Shown here: in pieces, positions 1 to 12,941 of the stretch
How positions within the stretch are numbered: position 1 is the stretch's first letter
Layout of the letters: each line of letters starts with the position of its first letter
From: Pestalotiopsis fici W106-1
Taxonomy: Eukaryota; Ascomycota; Sordariomycetes; Amphisphaeriales; Sporocadaceae
Direction of reading: 5' to 3'
Length of the DNA stretch: 54,413 nt
NCBI RefSeq assembly: GCF_000516985.1
Contig: NW_006917094.1
Span: 4,433,779 to 4,488,191, forward strand
Made by a program: the position numbers and the translations under genes
Notes under the pieces: model-generated
Told to the model about the DNA's origin: nothing
The model's input: only the letters and a program-made list of their open reading frames with translations
The model's database searches: none

Positions 1-55
<55 letters not shown>

Positions 56-60
56 GTCTC

Positions 61-95
<35 letters not shown>

Positions 96-96
96 A
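1..96. repeat. TC and TG microsatellites
   Basis: An uninterrupted TC run fills the first 50 bases. A short TGTC transition leads into a TG run of about 28 bases. This is a simple-sequence repeat at the window edge, so its true length to the left is unknown. Confidence 0.97.
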
Positions 97-1444
97 TAAT
101 GCACGCGCGCAAGTGATAACTTCTCGAGCTGAACACTACCTTGAACGCATTAAATTGAATACTAGACACTGAAGTTTGGGTGTCTGCCCGCTCAGACGCA
201 TTGTGGCATGAGTTTTCAAATGGATAGTATTAAATTCGGTGATTCCCATTGGGGATATTTCAAGGTCCATTCTCATCGGTACCCAGGTTATTCCTCTGCT
301 GGTGCGCAGGCATCAGGCAGTTTAAGTCAGCTTAACCTTCGATGAACCGGCAAGAACAATACGATCCCACGTTGCTCGGTTCGTTTTCTTTTCTCCCCAT
401 CTACTATGTTATCATCCGAAATCGACCTCCGAGCAACCAAGCAAAATAGTTTGATTCCCTCCAGCCAGATCCATGAGGCGAGGCGTCAGCCAATACTCGA
501 AGGGCAATCCCGCTCGCAAATGATTGGGTTTTGTCCAGGTACCCGTTTTGACATCGCCCTTGTCGCCCTATGCACCAATGGAAAGGCAAACGAGTATAAA
601 GAGTCCTGTGTGAAGGAGTTAAAAGTGAATGGCTCTATGTCAGTGGTACTTCTCGTTCGACTACCATTCCAGGACTACTTCCTATCGACTTCTAATTGAC
701 TTCTAGTCGACTTCATGCACGACAATAATACAGCGGTGGGTACTTGACTCTCCTGTTTCCGTCACTTCCTCCCAGACGGGGGTTGACAAATGGTCGTATC
801 GTGTCACGTAAGCCAGCCCCTTTGATATGCAAAACATCATCGCGGCATCCGTGGGCTCGTATTGAGTCCAAATATGGTCATATTTCACTTTTGAGTGCGT
901 CCGATATCCTCCTCGTGTGCATATATGCAACGTCGCGGTCGAAACCAGAAGATCTCAGGTTAGATGGGGCTTCGAGATGCATGCAACTCATCATGCTCGA
1001 ATGTAGAGAAAGTCCTCTGCGTCATGTAGAACCAATGGGAGTGCGCCGTTAGAGTCTCGCGTGCCAATATCGGCTGCAAAGGGAACGCCGAGTTATGCAA
1101 CCTTCCGCAAACAATAGCAGATCGTGATGGTAAGGCTGGCTTCCTGCAAAGCGGATGGTGCGTCAGATGCAACAATTGTCGAGCATCAGCCCTATGGGGC
1201 AGACAGACGTATGTGTGAGCATGAATCTGCACCTACATCTGTTTCTCTCTCTCTCTCTCGCCCCTTATTTTCCCCCCGGTTGGTTTTGGAGCCTGACCCC
1301 AGCTTCTTTACTTACCTACAAACACAAACCTGACGTTGTCGTGGCCCCCCTCGTCAAGCGGCACAGCCTGCGCATACTATAACCTCTTCTTCAACGGTCC
1401 ACAGCCTACATCTGTATGCATGCAGTGTAACGCACGCAAAACTT

Positions 1445-1472
1445 ACACACACACACACACACACACACACAC
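1445..1472. repeat. AC microsatellite
   Basis: About 14 perfect AC units in gene-free DNA. Confidence 0.95.
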
Positions 1473-4400
1473 CTCTTCTGACACAACACTTACTGTCGTG
1501 CTACTGCCAGTATAGTTCGCAGGTTATGGTCCCCGAGGTGGCAAAGGGCGTGGGTTCCAGGTGAGGGGAATCGCATCTGCAATGAACTGACGTGGCAACA
1601 ACAAATCATCGTAACGCAAAGTCTGCCTTATTTCGGCTTGAATGATGCGCAGCCACAATGGCTTGAATGGTTGAAGAATCGCATAGATGTTGATGAGTAT
1701 CCGACGGTGGACTCACGAGCAAGACTGGGCAACCAACAAGGGAGCCCTGGCATTTCCCTTTTCTTGAAACTTGACGATTGACTTGTGCTTCATCTCATTC
1801 CCTGCCATCGAATCCTTTGAAGTATGTTAGGACTCGTCGGGAGGCTGGGAAAGCGTGTAAGAATCACAGACTTGTATCCTTCGTGGGCTCATTCTTGCGT
1901 TCTAGTATAGCCCAGCTCCCATGGGCGAATGATGAGTATGCTGTGTAGATAGGGCCAACATGATTTTTGGGCATTGTCGTGTGAGAATTTTGTTCCGAAC
2001 TGAGAAGTCATGTATAAAGGTAGCGAAGATGATTAATATGGGCCGGTCCCTACTTGTTGTTTCAATATATGGATATATCCACAGCAAAGGCATCTAAGCT
2101 GTACACAACATCTTGCGATTCTCCCGATTTTGCTATTGGTGAAGCGAATCCCTAACCTAACAACAGAGCTACTGTATATGTATATGTAGATACGGGCTAA
2201 TAAGTTGGAAAATCCTGGCCAAATAACATTCGGTTTCAATCAAGACAATGAAGATTTCTGCCATGAACGTTTAGTCAAGCTGTAAAACTAAAGTTGATTG
2301 CTCATTTTCCTCTGTGCTGTCATGTGCTGTCCTGTAGCTGTCTTGTTGGTTCACCTACCATTACGCGTGGTGAGAAATAGTCGCGCAACTTGCTGGTCAT
2401 GGCTCGATACAGAGTACGTGGTGTAACTCTGTTGGCAAGATATGATGGCAGACTAGGTACCTACGTATTCTACAGGTGAGCATATCGATGGGTGTAAGCA
2501 GATGCGGAATGATAATAGCCAACAGGATACCCGTGCCGAGGAATCCGTCGCGCAAATGCTCTGGCCTAGACAACCCGGATGGTCCAGGCTGGGCGGGCGG
2601 ATGCAATCCATCGTTCGACTGGGTACCTACTCTGTTGTAGGAAGTTTCGAAATTCGACTCTCCATACGGAAATAGCAGAGAGGCAGAGAGGCAGGCATAG
2701 GGCCCGGCCAGACCAGTCTCAATCCCATACGGACTCTCTCAGTTCAGTTAGGGTCACCGCTGGGTCTCGAGGTTCCCTAGCAAGACGCCCAGGGACAAGG
2801 GGTCAGACTGGGCCATTTCCATTGCGTAGCCAGGTTCCGATTGGACAAAGAGGTGTTCCGTTCGCGAGCGGGCCAATGACAAGGGCCGGGCAATCTCCAT
2901 TCTCATGTGCTGACCGCTTTTCCGCTAGTGAAATGGCGGAGACCGGAAAAGAAGAGAAGGGCATCATCACAGAAGAGAGTTTCAAGCAAGGGCAATCCAC
3001 ATTACATAGTCAGAGATCGATCGTCTCGGCCCAAGTCGCTGTAAAGGGAAAGCTATTTCTTTCATATCTTTTCTATTGCTCATATACAAAAACAGTGCAG
3101 GCATATCCTAGGTCAGTAGAGTGGACTGTGAATCATGAAGAAGAACCACGTCGAGTCGAATTTGGATTTCGTGATTTCCAACAGGTTTGTCCAACAATAA
3201 CCAGTGCAGCATTTGATCAGTCGGGTTCAGTAGGTAAGCGAGGCAGGGTAGGTAATGTAGTCAAGTGAGTGAGATCGTCTGGCTTATTCCCCTGCAAAAT
3301 GCGATAGCTGTAGGTATTCCGGAGTGCAGTATCCATAGTTCACTGTCCGCCGTAAGACCTGCATACTTCCTTACCTTGGATAGGTTCTTAGCTGCTGCTT
3401 GGCTTATTGAGTTGACACGCTGACTTTGACGCAAGAGGGGGGGGTTTCAACTAATTCTTCTTTCTCTCTATCCCCTACACACATACACACACACACATAT
3501 AGTCACAAAAATAAGATGACAGCTGCCGGCTAAAGCATGCAAGCTTCCATTCTTGTTTGGATTCGAAACGTGGAGGTATCTCATGCGGATTCGCGGCGTC
3601 GAGAAAGAAGATGGCGGGAAAGGCACAGTAAGGCTGAAAACGCACGTCAGCACCTTCTTTTTCCCCTTGTGTGGCGGCGTAGCAAGTCGTGTCTCCCCCA
3701 TGGGATTGGCTCTTAATAGTCTGGGAATGGTTGATCGTCATGTCACTCGACTATAGGAGCTACGTGGTGGTAGCTACAGGAGTAGGCAATGTACATATTA
3801 GTAGGTAGGTACATTTAGGTAAGCTTGATGCACACTAGAAGGCTTATACTCCCTTACCTACCTCGTCTTCCTCTCTACCTTGGGTTGCAATTAGATCACT
3901 CGGTCCCGTGTTGCTGCGAATAAATATACCCAATACCTATCCAATCATGATACGATGCGTCTCACCCCCCCTCGTACCTGCACGATTCGTCTATTCCCTT
4001 CGGTATCTGGCGCAGCCCTCTCTTTCTGTCTTTTTCTCCCCACATACCTACATGGCGTCGAAGGTCCCTTTACATACCTATATGCTATTGCGCAGGTAGG
4101 CTGCGTGTCCATTGGCTTGATTGGGCAGTCTCTGCAACACAGGGGCGATTCAAGGGACTTTTTATTTCGATTGATAATCACAATTGTACTGTACGACACA
4201 GTGGGCAGGATCTGAAAATATGAAGAGTGCAGGTATTGCATGTACTGTAGTGTTCTCGGTAAATAAGGCGAGAGACACGACCAACACGGTGCGGCACGGC
4301 GTTTAGATGAGCTAACGTGGGTATTGTCTAGTGTAAGGTTTACTGGTCATGGAGCACGGAAGGCGTTCGTTCCTGGCTGCCAACGGTGTTGATCAGTCCC

Positions 4401-4948
4401 AATTCCTGGCCCCCAACGACGATGACGACGATAACGATGACGCGCTGAGGGCACCCCAAGTAAGTATCTACAAACTACGTAGGTAAGCTATATACGTACG
4501 TACACACTTACATAGTAGGTATACAGTGCAGTCCTTCCTTTGCTTGAAATTGGGTCAGCATAACATGATTGTTATGTGCAGTGGACGAGTTACAATAGGT
4601 ACTGAGTACCTACTCCTAACCAACTTTCTAGCCCAGATTGCCTTTCAAATCTACCTTGATATTACATACCATGATCGTTCCACTATTGATGCAGGTAACA
4701 TGACAATGGCTTTCCCAAGGGTTTGGGGCCGAGGCGAGGGATCGAGCGAGCTCCAGCCACGCAGCGGATCCCGCAGCCCGCTCTTGTTCTTTATTTATTT
4801 CTGTCAAAAAACTTTTCCCGCATGGTAAACGGTACACTCCTCCTCGGCTCTAAGCTCGCTGGTATGGTATTTTCATATATATCTAGATCTGTAGCGACCA
4901 CATTCGCTCAAAATTTGCCCGATGAACAGCGTGTGATGGTGCTACCTA

Positions 4949-4985
4949 GGAGGAGGAGGAGGAGGAGGAGAAGAAGAAGAAGAAG
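4949..4985. repeat. GGA/GAA purine triplet repeat
   Basis: A run of GGA units passes into GAA units. All purines lie on the plus strand, so it is a potential triplex-forming tract. It is not inside a supportable gene. Confidence 0.93.
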
Positions 4986-6580
4986 CGTTTGCTGGAGCGG
5001 CCGCATCAAACGCCTGACTGACTACATACTGCTAATACTCGGTACGTACTTGGCAAGTGGGCTGCCAGAGCGGAAGAACTTGTTCAAGTTAGTCAGTGTG
5101 GGTAATCAACTAGCATGTACAGGCGAGCAAACTGGAAGAGCCTCGATGCGCGTGTACGTGGACTGAAATACCGCTGGGTCGGGCGGATCGCGAGCGGCCG
5201 GGCAGACACCCGCGGGAATATAGTGTACACAGCCGTGGTGAGTAGGCCAATCAATCGAGGGCGTCGCGCGAACCAACATCAGTCAAAGCCAAAGCCCCAG
5301 TTCATCAGAATGTCCCTTCTGCTGGGTACAACGGCCTGGCGACGGGGCATGTGAAGGCGTTGTAATGTCATGTTGGAAACATGAGGTTTGTAGGGTGCCG
5401 GATCTCGCAAAACCCGTCATATCTGCAACGCACCTCTCTTCTCGCTCATTGTACGGAGGTAACGGAGGTATACAATACCCAGCTGTCTGTGTATCTATCA
5501 CTACTGTGTATTGCGGCCCCGTGTGTGTTCCAATTTCGTCCCTCATCTCTGGTCTTGCTTCTTCTTTTTGATGTTTCGCCCTACCACTGCCAGCTTTCCC
5601 ACATGCAATGCGACCTTGTGCTGCAAGACTTACAATGGTTAGCTGCGCGCAGAACCGCCCACATCATCACACACTCATACACCCACTGACCGGCTGGTCT
5701 TCTGTTTCCCCCCCATGTCAGTTGATGCTCCATTGCGACTGGCAGAACCACGATGCTGGACTCCCTGCTGATTGGACTGGATGGAGGACCAGGGGGGATT
5801 CCTTCTGCCAACTTGGACCACCATTTCGCGCTTTTTTCGGCGCGCCTTATTACAGTGTGTCTGTCTATCTGTCTGTCTGTCTGACTGACTGAGGCACTCA
5901 TTCGTGTCTTCCTGACCAACAAACTGGTTGCAGTGACCGTTGATCCTTCCTCCATCCCATCCATAAGTCTTCCCCTCTCTTCCGAACATGCGTCTGCGAA
6001 GATGGGCCAGAATATACCATGTGAACCAACAACGCATACACGTGCGGGCGCGCGGTAGATGCAAACCAGACACTTGACACACCTCGCGGCGTACCTAGTC
6101 TCTACAATGGTTGGTATGGAATTTCCAACAATCCCAAGCACGAAGCTTGAGTTTCGGCGATTGCCCCAATCCAGAGCCGCTAGCAATGTGCCTATCTGCG
6201 TACATATCTATTATGGTTGGTGGAGACGGACAGATTGGGCCTGGACTAGAAGGGACTTTTGGCCTCTGGCATGACTGGAGCTACCTTATACATATGCACT
6301 CCAGTTTTCTTAATAACGCACATATGCCTACACAGTACCTACCGACCAACCAACCAAGCCTACCTAATATTTACACAGTACATAGTAGTAGTGGTAGGCA
6401 GTACTCTGTGCTGGGTACTAGTAGTTGTAGTAGTAGGTAGGCGCAGTTCATACTGTCATGTACTTTGTACCTATCTACCTCTACCCAGTATTTGCATCTA
6501 TGAGTTATGTCGCGACATCTTCAGAACTGCTGGCTGTCAACCCTGGCTGGTATCCGTTGTGGTCCCTCGCTCACTCTCTC

Positions 6581-6603
6581 CTCCCTCCCTCCCTCCCTCC
6601 CTC
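6581..6603. repeat. CTCC tetranucleotide repeat
   Basis: Five to six CTCC units in a longer pyrimidine-rich stretch of the plus strand. Confidence 0.9.
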
Positions 6604-7365
6604 CTCGCCGCCCCCCTCCCCGGCTGTTGGCTGTTGGGTCGATCTACGTACGTACATGAAGTTTACAATTTAGGTAGGGACCCCTACCTACACCTACACT
6701 ACGAGGGCTGTGAGGGTTGATCGTCTTGTGCGCCCGCTGCATCAAATGGCCCATGGTCCCTTACCAAGTCCCGACCAAGAGGGCTGCGGGTTTCCCGCAT
6801 CAAGGAATTCCTTGCATTTGCCTGCTGGTTCGAGCATCTGGCTGCAATGCGTATGTACCTACGTAGCTGAGTGTCTGTTATCGTAAGCTGCTCATGTGCA
6901 TTGCATCACCTCTTCTTCTTTGCATTGATCACTGCGGCGGGCCACTCGGGTATCCTGAAAAGCATCAATCTCATGAATATGTTAATGGAATGGTACATCG
7001 CTGCGACATAATGTCCTTGATATAATTTTATAGAGGCTCGACTGGTGGGTCAAGTTTCCCTCTCGCGTATTGGTATCTATGTAGAGCCGGTGAAGGCGCT
7101 GTCTGACTCGTTCATATCGTAAAGGCCCGCCTATATGGCGACATGGCCGTATTGGAAAATCGTAGTAGTACATGATGTATGAGAAAAAGAAAGAAAAACT
7201 TGTTTCTCGACCTTGAGGTCTCTCGGTATTGTTTCAATGTGCCCGGAGTTTTGTGTTGCTGTTTCCTTACTGCCAACTTGTAGTCAGGCAATGATGCCAT
7301 TGGGCTTTTTGTCTTCTTCTTCTGGTTGAATTCCTTGACTACTTGGTCTGCACCAAGAATTCGGC

Positions 7366-8655
7366 TTAATACCCGCGCCGCATCAGTGCAGATACTGGCT
7401 CGAGCATATTGGCATTTGGACTGCGCGGGATCGTGTTTGTCATGGGCGGCAGCTGCGTTGGCGGCGGCGCAATGAGATTAGTCGCCGAAGACCGAGGGCC
7501 AAACGATGCTGAATCGTAGCCTTCCGACCGGACGTCGAGGGTGCCAATGTCAAACCTCTTTGAGCAGCCGTCTTCCATGTGTCTGAGAGCATGTTAGCAA
7601 TCCAGCCTGGAATATTTTCATAGCGAACAAGGCACCGGGGGAGGGGCGCTGATAAGCAAATCTGTTAATGCATACCTTCTAAGTGTGTCTTTTCTCGCAA
7701 ACGATCGGTGACAGTAATCACATCGGTGGTTCTTCTCCCTCATGTGTACGCTTTGGTGGTGTCTTGTCAAGTCCGTCTTGCGGACGAATTTCCGATCGCA
7801 ATCGCCCACTGTGCACGGGAAAGGATACTCCCGATTCTCATCATGTGTTTCGAGATGGGCCTTGTAATTATAACTCCTGCTGAACAGTTTTCCACACCCC
7901 TTGACCTCACATTGGTAGTTGGCGTCTTCCTTGGAGGTGAGTTTGCGCGTCTTTGGCCGCGGTCCCCTGTTCATCCGGTGGTAGGGCAGAGCATTCTGAT
8001 GATGTGGAGGCGGCTGTGCGGCCGAGATAGAAGGGTACACGCTGCACTCTAGTGCGTACTCTGACCTGGGCATTGAACTGGACGGCGCATCCGAGAGATA
8101 TCCAGTACTGCTCGCTGCGCTACTATAGCCGCCAATTTCTACGGGCATGGCCGGGCCAGCATGTGGCGACGGGTATCTTGAAACCTCCGGGTCTGGATAC
8201 TCGCTGCTGCTCTCCATCTTGACTCGAGGCTGCGGAGAAGCGCTGGGGCGGTATCCGTAGAACGGTCTCTGTACCATGGCCGGAGAATGTGACAGTGTCC
8301 TTGGAAACGGTTGTGGGCTAAGGGATCCTACAGCCGCTGGCGCTTGTGTAGTTGTGTAGATGCCGTGATAGTCGGAGTGTAGGGGAGTGTCGTATCCTGT
8401 ATAGGTATCGTAGCTTGCAAGAATGTTCTGGGGCACGTCTGCTGACGAAGATGGCGCCAGTAAGGTAGCATGCCACTCTGCCGACGAGGTTGCGTCCAGC
8501 GCCAGCGACTCTGACTCCAGGCTGGGATCCATTCCACAGGCCTGTTCGTACAATGATGGGATCTTGTAATGAGCGTCTCCTAGACCTGGCGAGGGCAGGT
8601 CAGTGTTGAGTGAAGATGCGGGTGACCTGCTCAGCGGCGGAGGCGACAAATCCAT
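7366..8655 (-). CDS. C2H2 zinc-finger transcription factor
   Basis: Likely a nuclear sequence-specific DNA-binding protein of a conserved Pezizomycotina family whose targets I cannot name. Exons are 8655-7676 and 7582-7366. The 93-base intron has a GTATGC donor and a CAG acceptor, and joining gives 398 residues. Residues 1-230 are a Ser/Pro/Tyr-rich low-complexity region typical of activation domains. A basic linker (GPRPKTRK) then precedes three fingers: Cys249/Cys254 with His267/His271; Cys281/Cys286 with His299 or His300 and His304; and Cys312/Cys315 with His328/Cys333. The last finger is CCHC, and the intron falls exactly inside it, which supports the splice. The start is the ATG at 8655. 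The frame stays open upstream for at least 100 bases without an ATG that I saw, so an extra 5' exon is possible. The gene stands alone between two long gene-free regions. Confidence 0.9.
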
Positions 8656-11600
8656 CACGAAATCGAAGCCGGACAGTTGGGGGTTTCCTGGATGCTCAAT
8701 TGTGGTAATATGATCTGATATATAAGCGACAATACTGGGCCCCCCGGGGGAAAGAGTTGTCTCGACACGAAGGAGCGGCGCTGACTACGCCTGGGTCTTG
8801 CTTGGTGATGTGGGAGCCTGCTGCTGTTGCGTGTAAGATGGTGGTTTTTCTTCTTCTCCTTATGGTGGTAGTCCTTCAAAACGCCAGCAAGATAATTAAT
8901 AAATTTTATGTATCTTTCCCTGTCAATCGTCTGGAGAGATGCATACGACAAATCCTTTGAGTGCGCGTGAACAAATGCGAGTGAGTGCGGGCGATCAACT
9001 AGCTGGGAGTTGCTGGGCTGATCCCATATATGTATGAGTGAGCAGGAATAATAAATAGACAAACACGACAAAAGACTAATAAGATTAGAGTATGTAGGCA
9101 TGGTGCGTTATGGCAGACAGCAGACCCAGAGCCTGGATCTGGAGGTATCCATTCTTTCATCCATCCATCCATCAATCAATCCTTCCAACCATTCATCCGT
9201 CCATCTCATCCACACATGGATACTTAACATGGTATTCATAGCAAAAGGCAGGGCTAGGACAGGGCCGAGCAAGCTTCTGCCTGTTGGATCAATTTTTGGA
9301 TCGGACGGCATATGAATAAACTATCACCAGGTGGGTGAGTGGGAACAACAGCAGAGCGGCCCCTCTTGTTGGACCCCGAGAATACCTGACGGGTGGATGC
9401 GAGGTACTTTGACCCAAGCGAGAAATTGAGAAATTGGTACATGTCTACCAAATATACATACATAACGCACATACCTACAGCCAACGGTCGCGCCCCATGT
9501 AACGGTAGGTAGGTTAAGGTACGTACCTCATCTTTTCCGTACTGCACTCACTCACCCATGGGAGAGATTTTGGTAGCCAATAAGCCTGTTAAGTTGAAGC
9601 TTACCAAAGTCGAGGGGAGCGGGGGCTGTGAGGGTCACACACTGTTGCTTGCTCCTTTTTTTTTTTCCTTTTTCCCCTTCCCTTTTGCATGGATCACGAC
9701 CCAAAGATGGACTGACTAATAAGGCTGGACAGTCCAGGGCAGACCCTGACGGACCTAATGTAGCCTTACAGGGGCGGACCCCATCTATTTGAATCCCATT
9801 TGTAGGGACGATATACATCTGGACACAAATTGTCTGGCAGTTACTGCTTTTGCCCTATATCAACTGTCCATGCGCGCATCTAGATATGACAACATGACTT
9901 GCACAAATTTGTGTCAGTTGTCGTGTACAGTTCCTAACCTAGTTCAATCAGAATCAGAATCGCGCAAACACTATTCGTACCGCACACGGGCTTGCCAGTG
10001 ATAAATGACGACGGGTGGACGGACCAACTACACTACGCGACTATATCCGCATTGGGAGTATGGAGACCTCTGAGCTAGCCGAACCGAGCCTGGACTCTAA
10101 TTCTGAAGGATCAAACAAGGGACTTGGGTGACAGCCAAGCCCATGCAATTGTGACACAGCTACATAGTACTCATCTTTCATGTCTATCATCTTGTTCCAT
10201 GGGGAAAGGGGAAGAAGATCGTATAAGAGATCTGACTCGAACCCTGGAAAAAGAAGGATATATCTATAATAAAAATGTCATACACAGTCATGCATATCAG
10301 GTATATACACGATATAGGTACATATTCGATCCTATATCTATCTTAGCAGGGCAAAAATTGAATATACACGGCCATGTCGATGGCAATCGGACAAGGACCT
10401 CATACAAGACGAAGAAAAGAAGATTGTCACTGAAATCAATACCATGGCTGACTGAGTCTATTGAGCGACACTCACAAGAAACACGATCGCTAGCATAGCC
10501 GAAATTCCGCGATGCCGTCTTCAGTACCGTGGAGCCAGGATGACGCCAAGAAACGAACACTGCTTCCTAGTATTTGTATTTGATCCTGTTTTCTCGTTCG
10601 GGCAAGTGCGGTGTTGTGCACGTTACACGGTGTGTTGTTGTGGCGGCTCTGTATGCTTTCACGCAGACACTTGATCTACGCTCGTCTAGTCGCAGGATAT
10701 TCATGTGGGAGAACCGACGGCACAACGACGAGTTGCGGAGTTGAGAGCATACGGCCCCCGAGTCTTCGTGGTGTTCGACCCGTGAGCCAGTTCGGGGTAT
10801 TTGGAAGTGGTATAGATGGTGGGCCTAGATGAACAATTGCTTCCTCCACAAGCACAACGTATGAATGTGGATGGAAAATATCGTGTATGGAAACGCGTCG
10901 GGCCGGTCACTATCAACTATGGAACCCCGGGCAGGTATTGTATCGCGTACTATAGTATACTGTGTAAATCAGGAGTTTAGTTATCCCCCCTTCTTCTCAT
11001 TTTTCATGCCAATATGGCTAGAACGAGCATCAGTGGGTGGTAATTACAAATATGGGCTTTCATATATTTTCTTCGTTTTTCTTTTCTTTTTCTCTCTCGC
11101 ATCATTTCCGATATCAAGACACATTCAGAAGCAAATAATTCACTATCATGATGGCCAGAAGATTCGCAGTATACCGCCCATCTGCTGATAACCCAATGCA
11201 CACAGGTCATGTCAGCTGATTTGTTTCCGACAAAGCGTATGACCAGTATCCAGCATGTAAAATGATGTCGTCAATACGTGCGTGGTAGTTGAAGACTTTT
11301 TTTTTTTTTTTTTTCCCCCAGTCCAAGGATCCAACATCAGTCCCTGGCTTCTACCGTGTGTGGGAGTATAAAAGGCCGGGAATGATCAGATCATATGCAT
11401 GCATGCAAGAATCGACGGTGGAGGGGAAATGGGTGCGCATGTTTTTATTTTTGGCACTGCCGTATCATCGGCGCGTAACCCTAGGATCGGGTCGGTCGGG
11501 CTCAGTCACAATACTACTACTGTATTCATCTTGTCTTCCAGGTATCACTGCAACGCCTCACTCCCTCTGGTAAATGACTGGGCCTTTTAGAAAGACATCA

Positions 11601-12241
11601 ACGTGATCCGTCTCGGAACAAGACGTCGACACGGATATGCAAGTATACACACTTTAGATACTGTGTGATGGGTAGTTTTTGAGGCAGGTGACAACACCAC
11701 CGAGTACCAAGTACCTACATTACCTAGGCACTTGCCCATACATAACGCTAACAGGCTTGTACCCGCAACGAGGACGCAGTTGGCACCCCCGCAGCTTGTC
11801 GTCCCGGGAGGATTTTAGTACTTACCAGTGGATGAAGGCTAGTGAAAAAGTACTGCGCAGGACCCATTACAGGGGGCTGGGGGTGGGAGGGGGCGCCCGG
11901 CCCACAGTCCGAACATTTGCAGCAATGGAAGCTGGGGCCGGCCGGTGAAAAGGACAAGAGAGACTGGCGTGGTATCACACTAGTATAGGTATAAATTGGG
12001 TAACACTAGAACAAATAAGTAGATTCCGTTCCTAGTCTACGCATTGGTGCTCACACAAAATCAATGGTAGCTACATTAGGATATCAATCTCAATGACTCC
12101 TCTTCACATCCTGGGAATCATATCATGCAAATCATAGTCCCAAATCTAGCCGGGTTTTCCCACGTCGTTTTGTGCTTGCAATAGAAAAAGTTTTTCCCAC
12201 CCAGGTAGCTAGTTACTATCTCTGCAATTCTCTGTGAATAT
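8656..12241. other. Gene-free region upstream of the zinc-finger gene
   Basis: Probably holds the 5' leader and promoter of the minus-strand regulator. Visible content is short: TCCA-type repeats near 9155-9200, a T run at 9656-9668, an 18-base T run at 11297-11314 and TAGGTA motifs near 9505. No open frame has convincing protein character or matching splice sites. Confidence 0.55.
11297..11314. repeat. Poly-T tract
   Basis: Eighteen T in a row followed by five C on the plus strand. It could be the trace of a processed insertion or simple slippage; no flanking duplication was recognised. Confidence 0.9.
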
Positions 12242-12941
12242 TTACCTTGGTTTGAGGAATGATTTCCAAACAAACAAGTAGCAGGACCAGGATCTTACTG
12301 CCCCATTCTTCACCAAAATAATCACTAATCGCGGCTGTTGGGTAAATTAGTCATATCATATCATCACATCATGTCAAGCTTGTGGCATTGCTCTGGAGGC
12401 TTGGAGCACTTGTATTGGGCCCCTAGTACAGTACTTACATCATGCGCCAATGACTGCAGCGCCAGGCCTGAAAGTGCCGTCTTGAATGTCGGCATCCCCC
12501 AGAGGATCCAACCAAGTCCCAATGCAATGAGAATGTTTAGACCTACAATATCTTTGATGGGAGCTTCATCAACTAATTCCTCAATCACCAATCCATGTTT
12601 TTCAAGCCCATCTACTGGTTCAGGCTGCAGAGCCTGACGGTAATTAGAAGCAACTCAGCGTTCATCATGAGTCTAATGACTGCTTTCGATTCTCTTCTGA
12701 TATTGTTTATTAACTGTCTACACAGAGACCGACCTAGGGTCTCCGTTATTCATCGTGCAGAAGCCGCCTCAGAACCTACCATGAACACCATAATCCAGCT
12801 TAGTAGGACAACAACAAACTGCCCATAGATATAGATGATAGCTGGAAATAATTCAAGGGCAATCATGAAAAAAAAAAAAGGTTGTGCTGTGCTAGTCGGC
12901 ACACTGTGATCGAGCGAATTAGCAATGAGCTCCAAGCACAT
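12242..12941 (-). CDS. Candidate small spliced membrane protein (doubtful)
   Basis: Not recognised. On the minus strand three open segments can be joined by standard-looking introns: 12941-12780, 12633-12439 and 12334-12242, giving about 149 residues. Intron 1 starts GTAGGT and ends CTAATTACCGTCAG. Intron 2 starts GTAAGT, carries a perfect TGACTAAT branch site and ends CAACAG. The middle exon is exactly 65 codons between these sites. The product would have a strongly hydrophobic N-terminal third (around residues 25-54), an acidic stretch, and a second hydrophobic helix (GLNILIALGLGWILWG). A 12-base homopolymer lies just before an internal ATG at 12866, which is the alternative start. Codon use is A+T-leaning, unlike the clear genes nearby. 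It may be a lineage-specific gene, a decaying gene, or chance. Confidence 0.3.

Larger units (their letters stand above)
97..7365. other. Long gene-free region with simple repeats
   Basis: I see no open frame here that reads like a protein with fungal splice sites. The longest frames (2579-3268 plus, 5581-6186 minus) have unpatterned composition. Simple repeats include TC at 1244-1259, AC at 1445-1472, GGA/GAA at 4949-4985, TCTG/TGAC near 5860-5892 and CTCC at 6581-6603. TAGGTA/TACCTA motifs recur (for example near 3800, 3857, 4484 and 6430). It may hold regulatory DNA or non-coding transcripts for the regulator gene at 7366, but nothing proves that. Confidence 0.6.

Noticed and set aside
2579..3268. 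229-codon plus-strand frame in the left gene-free region
   Set aside because: Long enough to notice, but the product has no domain, no third-position bias and no patterned hydrophobicity. Kept out unless transcript data appear.
5581..6186. 201-codon minus-strand frame
   Set aside because: Crosses a TCTG/TGAC microsatellite (DRQIDRHT-type translation) and lacks any domain.
8656..9101. Open minus-strand frame directly upstream of the zinc-finger gene
   Set aside because: It is in a different frame from the gene, is low in domain character, and fits better as 5' leader sequence.
10234..10243. Minus-strand GGTTCGAGTC, like a tRNA B box
   Set aside because: No A box or acceptor stem can be folded around it.
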